From positions 95,696,089-95,760,088 of the forward strand of contig NC_044551.1 in assembly GCF_007565055.1 (NCBI RefSeq): a stretch of 64,000 nucleotides of DNA, written 5' to 3'. Numbering within the stretch: the stretch's first letter is position 1; every line of letters begins with the position of its first letter. The notes under the pieces are model-generated. The model ran no database searches. It was given only the letters and a program-made list of their open reading frames with translations, and was not told the origin of the DNA. Of the stretch, positions 42,301 to 57,300 are shown one piece after another. The stretch is from Rhinopithecus roxellana. Lineage: Eukaryota; Chordata; Mammalia; Primates; Cercopithecidae. Made by a program: the position numbers and the translations under genes.

Positions 42301-45300
42301 TCCATCTATGTTCCTGAAAGGACACAATCTCATTCTTTTTTATTGCTGTGTAGTATTCCATGGTGTACGTGAACCACATTTTCTTTATCCAGTCTACCAC
42401 TGTTGAACATTTAAGTTGATTCCATGTATTTGCTATTGTGAACGGGACAGCAATGAACATACTCACACATCTGGCTTTATAACAGAACGATTTATATTCC
42501 TTTGGGTATATATCAAGTAATGGGATTGCTGGATCAATGGTATTTCTGTTTTCGGGTCTTTGAGGAATTGTCACACTATCTTCCAGAATGGTTGAACTAA
42601 CCTAACTCTGACCAACAGTGTATAAGCATTCTTTTTCTCCACAATCTCACCAGCATCTATTGTTTTTTGACTTTTTAATAGTAGCCGTTCTGACTGCTGT
42701 GAGATGGTAACTCACCGTAGTTTTGACTTGCATTTCTCTAGTGATCAGTGATATTCAGCTTTTTTTCATATGATTATTGGCCGCATGTATGTCTGTTTTT
42801 GAAAAGTGTCTGTTGCAACAAAAGCGAAAACTGACAAATGGGATCTAATTAAAATAAAGAACTTCTGCACAGCAAAAGAAACTATCAACAGAGTGAAGAG
42901 GGAACCTATAGAATGGGAGAAAATTATTGCAAAATATGCATCTGAAAAAATCTTACTGTCCAGGATCTATAAGGAACTTAAAGAAATTCACAATAAAAAA
43001 AAATCTCATTAAAAAGTGGGCAAAGGACATGAACAGATATTTTTCAAAAGTGCTACTTCTTTAAAGCTTCCAAAAGCTTTTACTTTGCTTGCAGAAGATT
43101 TATCTTTAAGAGAATATACCATACATTCTGTAGATAGTGAAACTGAAATGTTTATCTAAACTCTTATTGGGACCCCCGTAAAACTAACAAGGCAGGAATT
43201 TCAATTCTGCCAAGTAAAGGCTGAGAAGAGGTAGGGGTGAATTTCATAAAATTATCAAGGTATTATCTACCAAATATAGGATTTATCAGAGGCAGATACA
43301 GATTTTATTAAGCCAAAAGCTTATGTACTCTAGGGAGACCACTTTATTAAAAAAAAAAAAAAAAGTATGTATTTAAGAGAAAAAAAGTGTCAAAATCCTG
43401 GTTACTTAGAAACTCAGGTACTTTTCCTCTGTGATCTCTTTAGACATTTGATTTGAATGCTCTAAAATGAGAACAAAGATAGGTAAGGCACTAGGCTGCC
43501 TTGGTTCACGCCTGTAATTCCAACATTTGGGAGGCCGAGGCAGGTGTATTGCTTAACCCCAAGAGTTTGAGACCAGCCTGGGCAACATGGTGAAAACTTG
43601 TCTCTACAAAAAATTAGCCAGGCATGGTGGTGAATGCCTGTAGTCCCAGCTACTTTGGAGGCTGAGGTAGAAGGATCATTTGAGGCCAGGAATTCAAGGC
43701 TGCAGTGAGCCACGATCGTGCTACTGCACTCCAGCCTGGACGACAAAGCAAGACCTTGTCTCAATAAAGAAATAAATAATAAATAAATAAATAAATCCAC
43801 CCTGCCTACTTTGCAAGTTATTTCAAAGATTAAATGAGATAACATGGGAGGACACGATTTGAAAAACATAACAAAAATGCTACTACACAAGATGCTATCA
43901 TTATTACCATCCCCGACTAATAAAGAAACTCAAAATGGCTATGTTCCAGCACTGACTGCCATCTCGACTGACCATCCTGTCGTCTCACCAAAGACCCTTG
44001 GTGTCCATTATGTGCTATGTATGTATTATGTATAAATTCAGTGAATCCCCACAAAAACCCACACTCTTGGAGAGAGAAGCTGTGGAGATGTGTGACAGTC
44101 CCTGCCATGACAAAGGACAGTTACCTGCTTTTCAGTCATGGCCTGTTCATACTCAGCCTGCACCACGTCGAGTTCCGCCTGCTTGTCATCCAACTCCGCC
44201 TGGGCTTTCTGCAGATCCTGCATGGCCAGGAGATGGCGATTCTCTTGCACCACCAAGTTAGCCTGCAGAGGACACGCACAGAGTGAAGAGATGGGCAGCC
44301 AATCTCAAAAAGTCCCTCATTTCAGGGTCTGAGAACTCAATTACACCGCGTGTTAATACCTTTGCTTTGTTCCAGCTCCAGAATCCTTTCAAATCACATT
44401 AAGTCCTGAACAAATCTTAATGTGAATTTGACATAAATGTGTATAAGCAGAAAGTTACAGTTCATTAGAAAGGAGGTCAGCAAATATTTTCTTTAAAGTG
44501 CCAGATAGTACATATTTTGGGCCAAGAGGCAAAATCAAAACTATTGCTCATGTACTTATTTTAGAACTATTTAAACATGTAAAAACTACTCTTATTTCAC
44601 AAGCCATCCAAATATAGGTAGTGGGCTAGATTTCGCCCACGGGTCATAGTCTGCCTAGATCAGAACACTGTAATACTAAATATATATAGGTAAATTATAA
44701 AACAAGCTAATATTAAGAGCTGTAGAAAAAAACAGTATTTAGAACTATCTGCCTAGCAGGACTCATCACTGTTGAGGAATAATAAAGGATAGAGAATGAT
44801 TATTTACTGATTATAAACATCTAGGTTTTGTGTATCGTGGTGGTCTTGACATTGTTCCTTTCACTTTCATATACTTCTTGCCTTCTGGAAAGCATATTTG
44901 ATACCCTGAGCTGTGACTAATTAAAAATGTTTGTTTTAAAGAAGCTATTAAGATAGAATCAAACGACTTAACCAAAAGCAATTTTAGCAAAAGATGAGAT
45001 GTAAAAAAGTAGTTCATGCCTAAGAAATTTAGATCCTTTAAAATCATTTTTTGAAACCGAATTTTTCCCTTTCAAATTTACAAAATGTTAATATTGACTT
45101 TCATGGGATGACTAGAAGGCACAGTCTTTCTGAAGCATTTGAGAAAAGATGATTTTTAAAACACTTTTGAAATAAATTACTTTCCTATCTCAAAACTTCA
45201 GGCTTCCAAATTTGGGCAGAATAAATCTTTAAGGAAAACCTCAAGAGTTCCATAATTGACTAGATCCAGTGATGGGCAAAAGCATCGCTTGTAAGTGACA

Positions 45301-48300
45301 ATTTAAAAAGAACCTGACTGGCGGAACATTTTTTCCTCAGCTCTGCAGTAAGCTGCAACTGTTGCCATGGCTCCAACACGGAAGGAAAAAGTAAGGTCAC
45401 CATGTCAAGCAACTTACAAATTAAAGTCACCTACTAATGACAAACTATTGCAAACCCAAAGATTTTGAACATTTTCTAGTACTTTACTCACCAATAAATA
45501 AATAAAATTTTTATTAAACGAACCTGTCAACAATTGCTAATCAAAATCCTTCAAACCCAATTAATTGCTCAACTTAGGAGTTGTAGAACTCTGTGCAGGT
45601 AGCTTAAACCCCGTGAGCTTCAGTTTCTTCATTAAAATATTGAAAAACTAACTCCTACGACTTTTTGTGAGGATTAAATAAGATAACATATGTAAAATCC
45701 CAAGTCTAGTCCCCAGCACATGAGTTCAATAAACAGTAGATGTTGTTACTGTTATTATCCATGTACAATATTTAAGTTCTGCTTTTTTATAACATCCTCT
45801 TTATTTGTACCTATACTGATTTCCATGAAGTTTTACAGGAGAAATCTCATTATAAGGAACTTGAATAGAATCTAAATTGCTATTGCTGTAATTCACACTT
45901 GTTTGAATGTATTCACTACTAGAAGTCACTTAGCCCAACTATAAGGATTGCAAGATGACAGCAGCTCCTCAGTGTGTCCATTACTAATTAGTGTCTAAGA
46001 GATTCCACCTGAAGTTTACAGAATGCCCTTGACCTCTCCTCATTTAAGAAGCAGGGGATTGCAAGTGAAGCCCCTCCAGGAAGAAGGGAAGCTAAAGGCT
46101 TAGGTCTGAATTTCTTAATATATTCAACGGAACCACCTGGTGACAATATGTACTCACTTCCTCTTCTACTCCTCCCTACACAGCAAACATGGATCTGTGT
46201 AACAGCATGTATTTTTCTGTCTGACGTAAGAGGAACCTGACAAGCTGTGTGGTCCAAGATGCTAGATACTTATAAGAATATAAGAGAACAGACTTCTCAG
46301 AAAGAAAAGCACAGGTCGTAAGAGCAAATAAAAAGGTTCCCATTTCTGATACTGTTCACTTCCCTTCCTACTGTAGGACCCAGATTGTCTTGAGACAAGC
46401 TGAAAGCTGAAATGTGGATGGCATTGAACACAGGGGAAGAGATCTCATTGTTCTTACGCAAGCCTTGTTCAGAATGTCCATGTTTAAAGATTTCAGCTAT
46501 GTACTTAAAATAACAATAATAACAGAAAAAACGATGTATCATGAACTTAATTGTAGTTCTCTTTAAGACACTATGCATGGTTACCCACTGGAAAAGTATG
46601 CGAAGAATGACCTGTACTTTTCACTTGATATAAATATTGGTTCTAATTCAGTCAATATCAGATTGTCCATTTTTGATCTACGCTGAAGTCTTCAACAGTC
46701 ACAATACCCACGGAGTCAGACAGCATGACATCAATTATTTGCTCTGAAATTCTCGGACTCAAATGACTCTTTGTCCCTTTAGGTTGTCCTAGGACCTCAA
46801 GAGCCTCAATTGCTGAATAAATGGTCTTGGTATCACAACAAGTAGAAACAAAATAGCATTTTCAACTCTATGCCTATCTTCCTGATACTCTCGATTACTT
46901 GTATGATGATTATTAAGTTTCCTGGGTAGTTTACAAGTATAAGTAGAATTTAGTTGATGATTAAGAAAGATGAGACTCATACAAAAGCAAAATAATCAAC
47001 CAAGCCATGAGATATGATTTTGAGACTTCAGCATTTCATTTTCAAAAAACACACTCTCCATGGCCTCTCCATTTGCTGAAGACTGCCTCTTTTCATGGTA
47101 GGGGAATATGCAAAAATGAAGCTTAAGTATTCAATTACGCAAAAGAAACATAAAGCATGTCTAAAAAGTCACATTAAATAACAACTATTCAGATATTCAG
47201 TTTCTTTCCTGAGAGACAAAACAAAAATGGAAAAGGGAGGAATATGTCATGCCTTAAGCCAAGCTAAGACCAGCTTCCAGCATGTTCTTCTGTCTTGACC
47301 CTACCTCATTCATAGGACTCTCTGGATAAAGATCTTAAATATCAGCAGAGGATTCTATGCTACAGTTCGCGGTGGTTTTTTGTTTGGTTGTTTGGTTGGT
47401 TGGTTTTTGTTTGTTGTTGTTGTTGTTTTTTCAAGTTTGCATTGTGGAGGAAAACTATCGAGCAGCCCACAATGGACTTGTAGTGAGCATCATTGTAGAG
47501 AGGCCATCCCTGCTTAGAGGCTCATACGGTTCTGATTAGAGCAGGATTACAAAGAAGAAAGAAACATCCTGTGCTTGGCCTTTCTAATGCTCCCTCTCCC
47601 CGTGGACCTGAGTACCCTAACACCAGAAGCCACAGGCACACGTGCTCCTGTGAAAAGATAAGATCGGTTGACCTGTAGACTCCGCCCAGCCACCTTCACC
47701 CAGGTCTGCCTAGGAGGCTTACCTTCAGAGGCAGCACCTCTTTGTTTATAGAAAAGAAGGAAGCCATGGCTTTCGTCCAGGAACAAAGACCAGCTACATT
47801 TCCACATACGCGTTTAGCAGTTTCGATGTTATAGTCAGGCATTTCAAAGTAAGGACTCAAAAACTCTATCACCTCTTCATTGATTGTGTCTTTTGGGAAT
47901 TGCTATGGAAGAAAAGAGTAAAATAAGGTCAAAACACTTCTTTCCAGGAAGTCATACTTGCATCACGCTCTCAATGCTACTGAAATGACTGAACAACCAC
48001 AAATGAATGAAGGGCATTATATTTTGTCACTATTTTAAGATATTAGGCAAAAGTCCTAAAGGTAAAAGCACAGTAAGAAATGATAGCAAAGAAGTCTATG
48101 AGAGCACACTCTGTCTTCTGTAGGAAAGATACCAACCTTAAATAAATATAGTGAGATCCAGGGAAAGAGAAAATTATTGAGGTGACGAACACTAATATGG
48201 TTATTAGAATTTCCAAAGCAATAAAGATCTTTTGTCATTAATCCTAAATAGATGAATTATAAGCCCATAAAATCCCCAATGAAAAACAAATACAAGTGTA

Positions 48301-51300
48301 TTCAGTCTGAGGACATATATATTTAGCATTTATCAGCAACTAAATGCTTAATACATTCAGACAGAGGTTTTATTAAAATCACCTAAAATGTGAAGATAAT
48401 AACTTGGACATTAGGCTTTGAGGGTGATGAATTAATTTTTAATCACAGAACTATCAAGAATATGAGAGAATTATTATCTTCTGGTGGGATAAAATTTTAA
48501 AATAGTAGCAGAAATGAATTAAGAATGCCTTTCTGCATCAGAAAAAGCAGACTGACCAAACAATGAAATTGGATCTTTTAAAAGTGGTGTTTGATCATTT
48601 AAAAGAGGATGATTAAATGTCTTCCAAGCAGAAAGAAATTTAGCACCTAAATAATTTAGTGACACAAACCTTCACAGAACTCATAATGTATAGTAGAACA
48701 CACTCTCATTCAGATCTCGTTTAATGTAACTCGTTTTTATGAGACTTGAAAAATCGTAACTCAAAAAAAAAAAAAAAGGCCAGATAAATGTCTGGGAGCA
48801 ACAGAAGGTCAGTGGTGACAATGACAAATAGCAAGGGAGAGCCCAAGAGCAGGGGCTTTGCCACCAGGTAAATGTGAGGAACCTGGAATCACTTGTCAGG
48901 ATTCCACCCAAAGTCCAAGTCCATAGGCAGAATCTCATATTATAATTATCTGGGACAAGTCTGTTTGGCCCACTAGTTTCATAAGCTACTTATTGTTACA
49001 GCTGTTGTATGCGCCTCACCACAGGCTCCATCATAGCGGTCACTTGAGCAATGCTGAATTGAAAACGGAAAGAAAGATGGTGCTGAATTCACAGCTTGGG
49101 AAATAGAGGTGGACTGGGTATTCCTAATTAATTGCTTTGAGATTTGAACATGAAAGAAAAGACAATAAAGCTTCCAGAAGAAAACTAGAAATCTGCCTTG
49201 GATGTGGGCAAAGATCTCCTAAACAGAACATAGAAAGCACTATTAGGGAAAATATTAATAAATTGGACTACATTAAACCTAAGAATTTCTGTTTTTCAAA
49301 AGACATCATTAATCGAGGGAACAACTAATGCCAGAAAGCAGCAGAAGATATTTGCAAACATACAAATGACAAATTAGTCATATTTTATATATAAGGAAAT
49401 TCTACAAAGTAATAAAAAAATTAACTGGACAAGCAACTCCAACAGGCACTTAACAAAAGAATTCCCCAGAGGCTCACAAGCCTATGGAAAGGTCGGGAAA
49501 TACAAATTAAATAAACAACAATAAGACACCACTACAAACTCATCAGAGTAGCTAAAAGTAGAAAACAGTGAGGATGCTGAGCAACTCATACATTGCTGGT
49601 GGGGGTATATATTGACACACCATTTTTGAAAACTCTTCAGCACTACCTACCAAAGCTGATTAAATGCATATAACCAAAGTCCCAGAAATTCCACTCCTGA
49701 GCATGAAACCAACAGGAATGCATAGCTAGAGCCACCAAATGACCAATATTCACAGCAGCTTGATTTATAATAGCCATAAATTAATACTAACCCCAAAATT
49801 CATCAACAGTACAGGAACAAACAAAATGAAGCATATTACAATGTTTCACACTGGTGCTGGTTTAAACGGGCTTGTAAGAAATGATTGTTAAATTTCCAGG
49901 AATTCTGCAAACTTGCTAGACTCAGCCATTATCAAAAATTAAAATATATAAGCTTACAACTAAATAAACAATATTTCAAGCAAAGGTTATAGTCAAAGCT
50001 CATAACTTGCTAATTCTGAGACTAAATTCTACTATCATCTGTGCTTTTGAGGTCATTTACAACTATTGTATCTATATGGTGGAAATGCTACACAATGGCA
50101 TACTACCATGCACCTCTTCTCAACTCTAGATTCAGCAACATCATTTTGGCAGCTTAAAATAGCCATCATGGGAGTGCTTACATCATGGCAAGACTTCAAA
50201 TCAGAGCTTTTTTTTTGCTTTTTTTTTTTTTCCTTTCTCCCTTAAGAATCAGTTGTTAAACATTTCTCACACACACTACAGCACATTTATATACTGAGAA
50301 ACTATATAACAATGAAAAAGGAAAGACTGTCATTTGCAACAAAAAGAACGAATTTCACAGACATGTTGAATGAAAGAGGTCAAAACAATAGCGTTCATAC
50401 AGTATTATTTCATATATGCAAATTTCAAAACAGGCAAAGCGAACTATCTGGATAAAGGTAAGGATACAATTATCTTAAGGAAAGTTATTGACTTGGTTGG
50501 GACACAAGAGAGATTTCTGGGGTCTGAAAATACGTGTTTTTCTTCCAGTGTTCACAAATAGGTATATACATATGTAAATATTCATCAAGCTATACATTTA
50601 AAATTTGTGCATTTATTCATGTTAAGTTCTATCTCATAAAATTAAAAAAGCTGTAAATTAACACTAAAAAATTACTACTGAGAAATGCAAAATACAAATA
50701 CTTGTATATATTTGTATTCATGTGAATATAACATAAACACACACTTATTGTCTTCTTAAAATGATTTTTTTAACTTTTATTGAAGTATACATAACTCTGA
50801 TGATGCCTTAATACAACTAAAATCCGTCAGAAAAAACTCTAATGCTAATAATGTTTTATATTCAAAACAGAAAGTTTTACTCTGAAAAAAACATGTATGT
50901 AGAGTGAATTCTTTCTTTAGAAACTTATTCTACCAAAAGGACTCCTATGCCAGTGAAGAATGAGTTCCCTCTTAGCCCATCACCACTGAACTACTAACCT
51001 GTAAGTTCTGTAAAAAGTTCCCTGCAGTCATCAGTTTTAAGGATTCCTGCCAGGAGGGCATGGTACAGCTTTTTTCCAGGTCAATTTTGACAGCATTGAC
51101 TTTCCTTTGAAACAGCAGCAGTACGCAATCCATGATCCGCATGATGAGATGAGGGGGACGGCCCAACGTGCGGACAGTGGCGATGTCCGAAGGCCTGATG
51201 GTCTGGGGGATGAAAGGAAGGATCAACCAACCTCAGACAGGAAAGCACAGACAAGCAAACCTTGCATGTCCAAATGCTGCTATTTCAACAGAGGACAGAA

Positions 51301-54300
51301 AACTGTTTTAAGTTACATGTAGAGCCATGGGGTCTAGATGCATATTTAATCCCAAGGAAACACCATGTCCCAACAAATTCAAATTTCTACTATTCAAACT
51401 AGCAGTGAGAGGAAAGAAATGTTGGTGAGCAGATAAGGAGCTGTGACTTCTCTAAAAGTGCAGATGGCTTTGTGCAGAAAAAAGAAAGACATAATCTGGA
51501 AGAAAAAGAATAGTCAGCACATAAGTAGATTTCGAGGTTCAAAACCAGGAAAATTACAGTATTTGCAGTGCTTTTTTTACTCATTAGCTATGTAGGTCAA
51601 GAATCTGCCTCTCTCTCTTAAACAATTCAGGCTTGTCACTGTGGACCGACACCAGAGGGTAGCCGCAGGGCTGACAGATTGAATAATTAGAGGTTTCTTA
51701 GCTGGGAACTGACCTTTAAATGACGGGACTTGAGTAATATGAATTTTACGAAGCTGTCTCTTAGAAAAGTTCCATTCAATTTCTAGTACGTATATTCTTA
51801 CAGAGTAAATGATTTAATAGTCACATACACCTGTTTTGGTTGATAATAACTGCTCAATCGCCTAAAACTCACTATGGAATAAGTATTGAAAAAATGTTAA
51901 ATGTAAGAATTGGAAACAATCCTATCTCTAGGACAAATAGTATATATTCCTTCCTTCCAGATCTTCAAAACATCCCTCTGGTTTGTATTTGCATCCTTTC
52001 TATCAAAAGACAGTAACCAATGACCTTCTAGTAAAAGTGAATGATTTTTTCTCCAAGGACTGAGGAAAAAGAAAAAACACTAAACTTGGTAAATTAGGAA
52101 TGTAACTACATACCTTGAAAAGGTTTGTATATATATAGTTTTGCATTTGTTTTTTGTTTTTTATTTTGAGACCTGAGTCTCACTCTGTCACCTGGGTTGG
52201 AGTGCAGTGGCGTAATCTCAGCTCACTGCAACCTCCCCCTCCCAGGTTCAAGTGATTCTCGTGCCTCAGCCTCCTGAATAGCTGGGACTACAGGCACACG
52301 CCACCATGCCCAGCTAATTTTTCTTTTTCTTTTTTTTCAAAGTAGAGACAGGGTTTTACCATGTTGGCCAGGCTGGTCTCAAACTCCTGATATCAGGTGA
52401 TCTGCCCACCTCGGCATCCCAAAGTACTGCGATTACAGGAATGAGCCACCAAGCCCAGCCTGTTCTAATATATTAATACTAGCATTTATGAAAGACAGAC
52501 AGCTGGAAGTTAGGGTGAATGTGTAGTAGAGAACTGAAAATGGCAAACAGACCTTTATTTGAGGTGCACAGCTATAAAAGAAAAGAGAAAAATAGAACAG
52601 CAGTCAGTGGGGAAAGTAGGGTAGGGTCAAATTAAAGTTATATAAAATGTAAGGGCCAGGCATGCTTATTTTACTTTAGCTTTAAAAATAATTTTCAAAC
52701 AGAATGGTGCTCAGCTGTGTTAGATGCCCAGGTAAAAGAAGTTGGAGAGGGGAACAAAAACTCAACCTGTTTCACCTAAGCATTAAAGTCCTATTTTTTC
52801 TGCAGGCCAAGAAATATGACTGTTATATAATCTTCTGTATGCCGTGGCAATAATAGAACAGTTATCTAACATCTGGAGATATTTTTTATTTTTGCTGTGA
52901 GCTGGTTAAAGTCAGATTAATATCAAGATAGGAAGAGACACATTCTCTGCACGAGATTTGTTATCTTATTTGTTGTATAGATTTAGGTAACCTGATGTCA
53001 AAATGTTAGAGTTTGTACATACCTGGAACTTTCTTAGTAAAAGTGAGTCTTCAAAACTGGACCAGCCTTTAAGGTGTAGCCTAGTTCACTAAAGTCATTT
53101 CATTTTCTCAAAATCCAACCTCCTTTGTAATTTTGCCATTGGTGTATTGCCACACAGTTTGATATGGTTTAGCTCTGTGTCCCCACCCAAATCTCACCTC
53201 AAACTATAATCTCTACATGTCAAGAGAGGGACCTGGTGGGAGGTGATTGGATCATGGGGACAGTTTCCCCCATGCTGTTCTCATGATAGTGAGTAAGTTC
53301 TCAGGAGATCTGACGGTTTCAAAGTGGCAGTTTCCCCTGTTCTCTCTCCTGCTGTCTTGTGAAGAAGGTGTCTGCTGCAGTTCACCTTCTCCCATGATTG
53401 TAAGTTTCCTGAGGCCTCCCCAGCCAAGGAGAACTGTGAGTCTTTTGTTTATAAATTACCCAGTCTCAGGTAACATCTTTATAGAGTGTGAACACAGACT
53501 AATACACAATTGTACTGTTTAATTGCATTGGAAGCCTGCTCAAACTCTCTCATTAATGAGCTACATCAGATCAGTAGTTCTTTATTTGGGTAATTCAGAG
53601 ACAGAAAACATTGTATCTTACAGATCATCTACTCCAATGGCCTCAATGAATGAGTGAGGGACTGCTGCCTTAGAAAGCTGATGTGAATTTTCCAGCATTA
53701 CACAGCTTATTGATGATAGAGTTGAAATGAGGACCCAGGACTCTTGGCCACTAGTATATGGCATTGCCCAACATTGATGAGTGAATAGAGTGATATGTTA
53801 AGTAGAATATGCAAAACCCATAAAGAGCTAATAAAGTCTCTAGCAGAAAATATTACTTGAAATCACTCCAGTGGATAGAGCTTTGGTCTGAACCAGTAGA
53901 GCATTTCCTTGCTGTTATTAATCTTTTTAGCCTTAGTCTGCCTCTGAGGCCCTAAAGTTGATATCTGTTATATCACATAGATGCACCTGCAATGCAGCTT
54001 CTGCCTCTTCCAAAGCTGGTTTTGCTGCTTCCAGTTTTTCTTCAGCAATGGCTTTGTCTTTAGAGATGCTGTCCACAATGGCCTGGGCCCTGTCCTTCAC
54101 CTTCTGTACCTCAGCCTTGACCTTTTCAGCAGCCTGTGCTTTCATCGTCACTTCTTTTAAGACCTAATTCAATATAAAGCAACAATACTTCGTCAAAAAG
54201 GATTAAACATCCAGCTGAAAATGCACATTTTTGCCTTGATTTGTTGATTTTGTCCACTTACCCAGTTTTTTATACATAAAATTAAGAGTATTTTATTCCA

Positions 54301-57300
54301 ATGGAAAGTAATGTGTACTTTGAGAGTTATAGCCACTGACTATGCATAGACCATTAACACTTGTGAACTTGGAATTCAAAAGGAATGTGGTACACGTGTA
54401 AATGCCCACCCACCGTGTCGGCTTTATTGTTGGCCACTTGCAGCTCCTTTTCTTTCACTTCCAGTTCTTTACTCAAGGCTGCAACAGACTCTGAAGCTTC
54501 TTTGAGCTTTTCCAATCCAGTATTCATTCTGGGATTGAAAATCCAAGCAAACAATGTTAAAATGTGTAGGACTCAGATACAATTTTCAAGTACTGGTCCA
54601 CTAATGAGTGGTAATGGTTATATCTGAAGATTGCATGTATGCAAGTAGCAAACCCAAGAGGGTTTAGCAAAAAGGATACAGGTCCAGGCTTGACTCTAGA
54701 CTGATAATATGTACGTTCTTCACAGACCACGTGCAAGAACAGTGAACCTGCTAGAACATGCATCATGAAATTAGGAACCATGAGGCTAGAATCTGTATCA
54801 TGCAGGAAACATACTTAATGACATTAGGCTAAATGAAATGATGATAGACTTCAAATGCTTGAAGCCCTGTCATGGAAGAAGGAAAATAATGCCTGTTGTT
54901 TCAAAAGAGACCAATGAAATTAAAAGAATGATGTGGGCTTAAGAAACAAATTTAAAGCCATCAAAACAGCTGTCAGAAGGAACTAGCTGCCTGCCCGAAC
55001 CTGAAATAATGTGACCTTAAAGATGGGAACCCTCAGAGTCATTTCATGTAACCACCCACCCAGGGATTCCTTACCCTGGCTCATTCTAGCCATGCTCAGG
55101 AAGATGATCTGATTGTTCAGAAAAGCATAGGGCAGAGCAGTGACATTTGGAAGAAACTTCAGGGAAGCAGGGATGCTCCTTAGGCAGTGAACATATGCAT
55201 CAACCTGGCTTTTCCCTCTCAGTCACTCAGAAGGGATGGGAAGAGAAGGGTGAGAAGAGGGAAGAGGGGATGTCTGCATTCGCAACTCCCTTCCAGGTCT
55301 ATTACTTCTATCCTGATGTCACTCAATATTATAGAAAGCAATGGACCACATAAAAACCTGGCAATAGTTTATCCTACTGGGCAAGGAATAGTCAATAGGC
55401 TCTAGAGGAAGGTTTCCCAACTTCAGCACCACAGACATTTGGGACTGGATACTTCTCTGTTGTGACAGAAAAGAACTGTAGGAAGTTGAGCAGCATCCCT
55501 AAGCCTCTACCCACTACATGCCAGCAGTACCCCTCCCCTGCCCTGCCGCCTCAGTTGTGACACACAAAAATATCTCTGGTCATTGCAAAATATCCACCAG
55601 GGCAAATCTGTCCCTGGTTGAGAGCCACGGCTTTAATATAGCTTTGTATATGAACATCACACTTACCTGTTGGCCAGGGTCTGTACCTCCACATGCTTTT
55701 CTCCATAGATGAACTTATAGCCCTGAATAAAGGAGAGGTATGATTTGGGCGTCACATGGGTAGAACGTCGGAATCTCTGGAAATAATCAACACACTTCTC
55801 GGCCACCCCATCCTGGAAGGAGCCCATGCATTGGACCACCTCCTTCTTGATTTCCAAACTGCAGTCAATATCATAGGAAGCGAGGAAGTGCTCAGACACT
55901 AGAGAGCATAAAGATGACAGTGTGTGAAATATGAATGTAAGTTACTCTTTTAAAACTTAACTGTTTACTTCTAATACTTAGACATTTCTTAGGAATGCAA
56001 ACCATTTTTGTAGCCCCAGCTAGGTCGATCTATGTCAGCATTTTTGGCCCCAGGCCTATAACATCAACAATTTTATTTTCTGTTTTTTATATAAAACTAT
56101 AAAAACAACTTTAAACCTCTCATCACTCTTCGTTGTCTGGTGCTTGTGCAGAGACATCTCTTCTACACAGCTGCAGGTTCTGGTCAGCAGCCAACCGGTT
56201 TTATGGCTTACATCAGGACAAATGGTACAAATAACTCAGAAATCAGTGTCCACCTGGTACTCATATTTAACAATGCCATTTATTTTGTCACTCAGAACCT
56301 GTCATACCCTTAGTTCCCCCCTGGCTCTGACTCCATTTGGCATGTGGAAACGTTCATCACTAAACTTTTTTATGCCGGAGTCATCTTGTTCTTAAATGTG
56401 GCAGCTGGTCATTTGTGGTCCGTTCTAATTTACAGTATTCTTTAAGAACGTTTGGGTAAAAAAGTCTTCTGTTGGAGACCTTTACCTTCCCCATAGCGCC
56501 TAATGGGGGACCAATTCTAAGACAGCCTTCCCTGCTATGGGAATAGGCTCATCAATCACCACGTACACCGAATGCCTGTTGCAGAGCCACCACAGAAATG
56601 GGTGCCATGGAATGAAAGAGGAATGTGAAACTTGGTATCAACCCCAGGGAATTTGTAAGAGTCACACATAATGCAGTTAAAATTATCACAACCATTTCTA
56701 TGTATCTCAGAAGAAACAGCCTCTGTATGTAAGTATTGTAAAGAGAAATATGGTCAATAAAATGGGAGAAAAATGAATCAAGTAAGCAAGGCTTAAAAAG
56801 GCAAAGACATAAAAATAGTATTTATCACCATCAGTACTCAATCACTAAAGTACTTAAGGTTGTTATTGTGGGGCTGTATTTATATTTATGTAAATAATAG
56901 AGAAAATTCATCAGCTTGGTTACAAAAACAGTTTACCATACACTAAAAGGCAATAATTAAGATAATCAAAAGTCACATTTTCTCATATAAGTTAGCCAAC
57001 CAGTACCAAGAATGGTTTAAACTCTAAGAAGTTCAAGTCTGGGCACTGGAACCATAGAACAATTCACACTTACGACACATTTTGTGTAGGTGTTAACCAC
57101 AATGGCTACGGTGTCTACCATGTGCCAGGTATGATACTAAATGCTTTACTTGGCACTATGGGATATTCTTGGGGAATTGCCTACTTTCTGAAAACTTCCT
57201 TGTATTTATCACGTAATTATTTTCTTCCTTCTTATGTGAACAGAGAGTATCAATAATGGTGACCTTATTCTTTATGCACCAAATTGTCTTTTTGTCTCTC

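Noticed and set aside
43462..43890. 142-codon open frame, minus strand
   Set aside because: Mostly antisense translation of the Alu at 43492-43796.
45367..45468. 33-codon open frame with a good start context (gccatgg), Lys/Arg-rich
   Set aside because: Too short, I cannot match it to any gene, and there is no promoter or splice support. Possibly a fragment of a retrocopy, but unproven.
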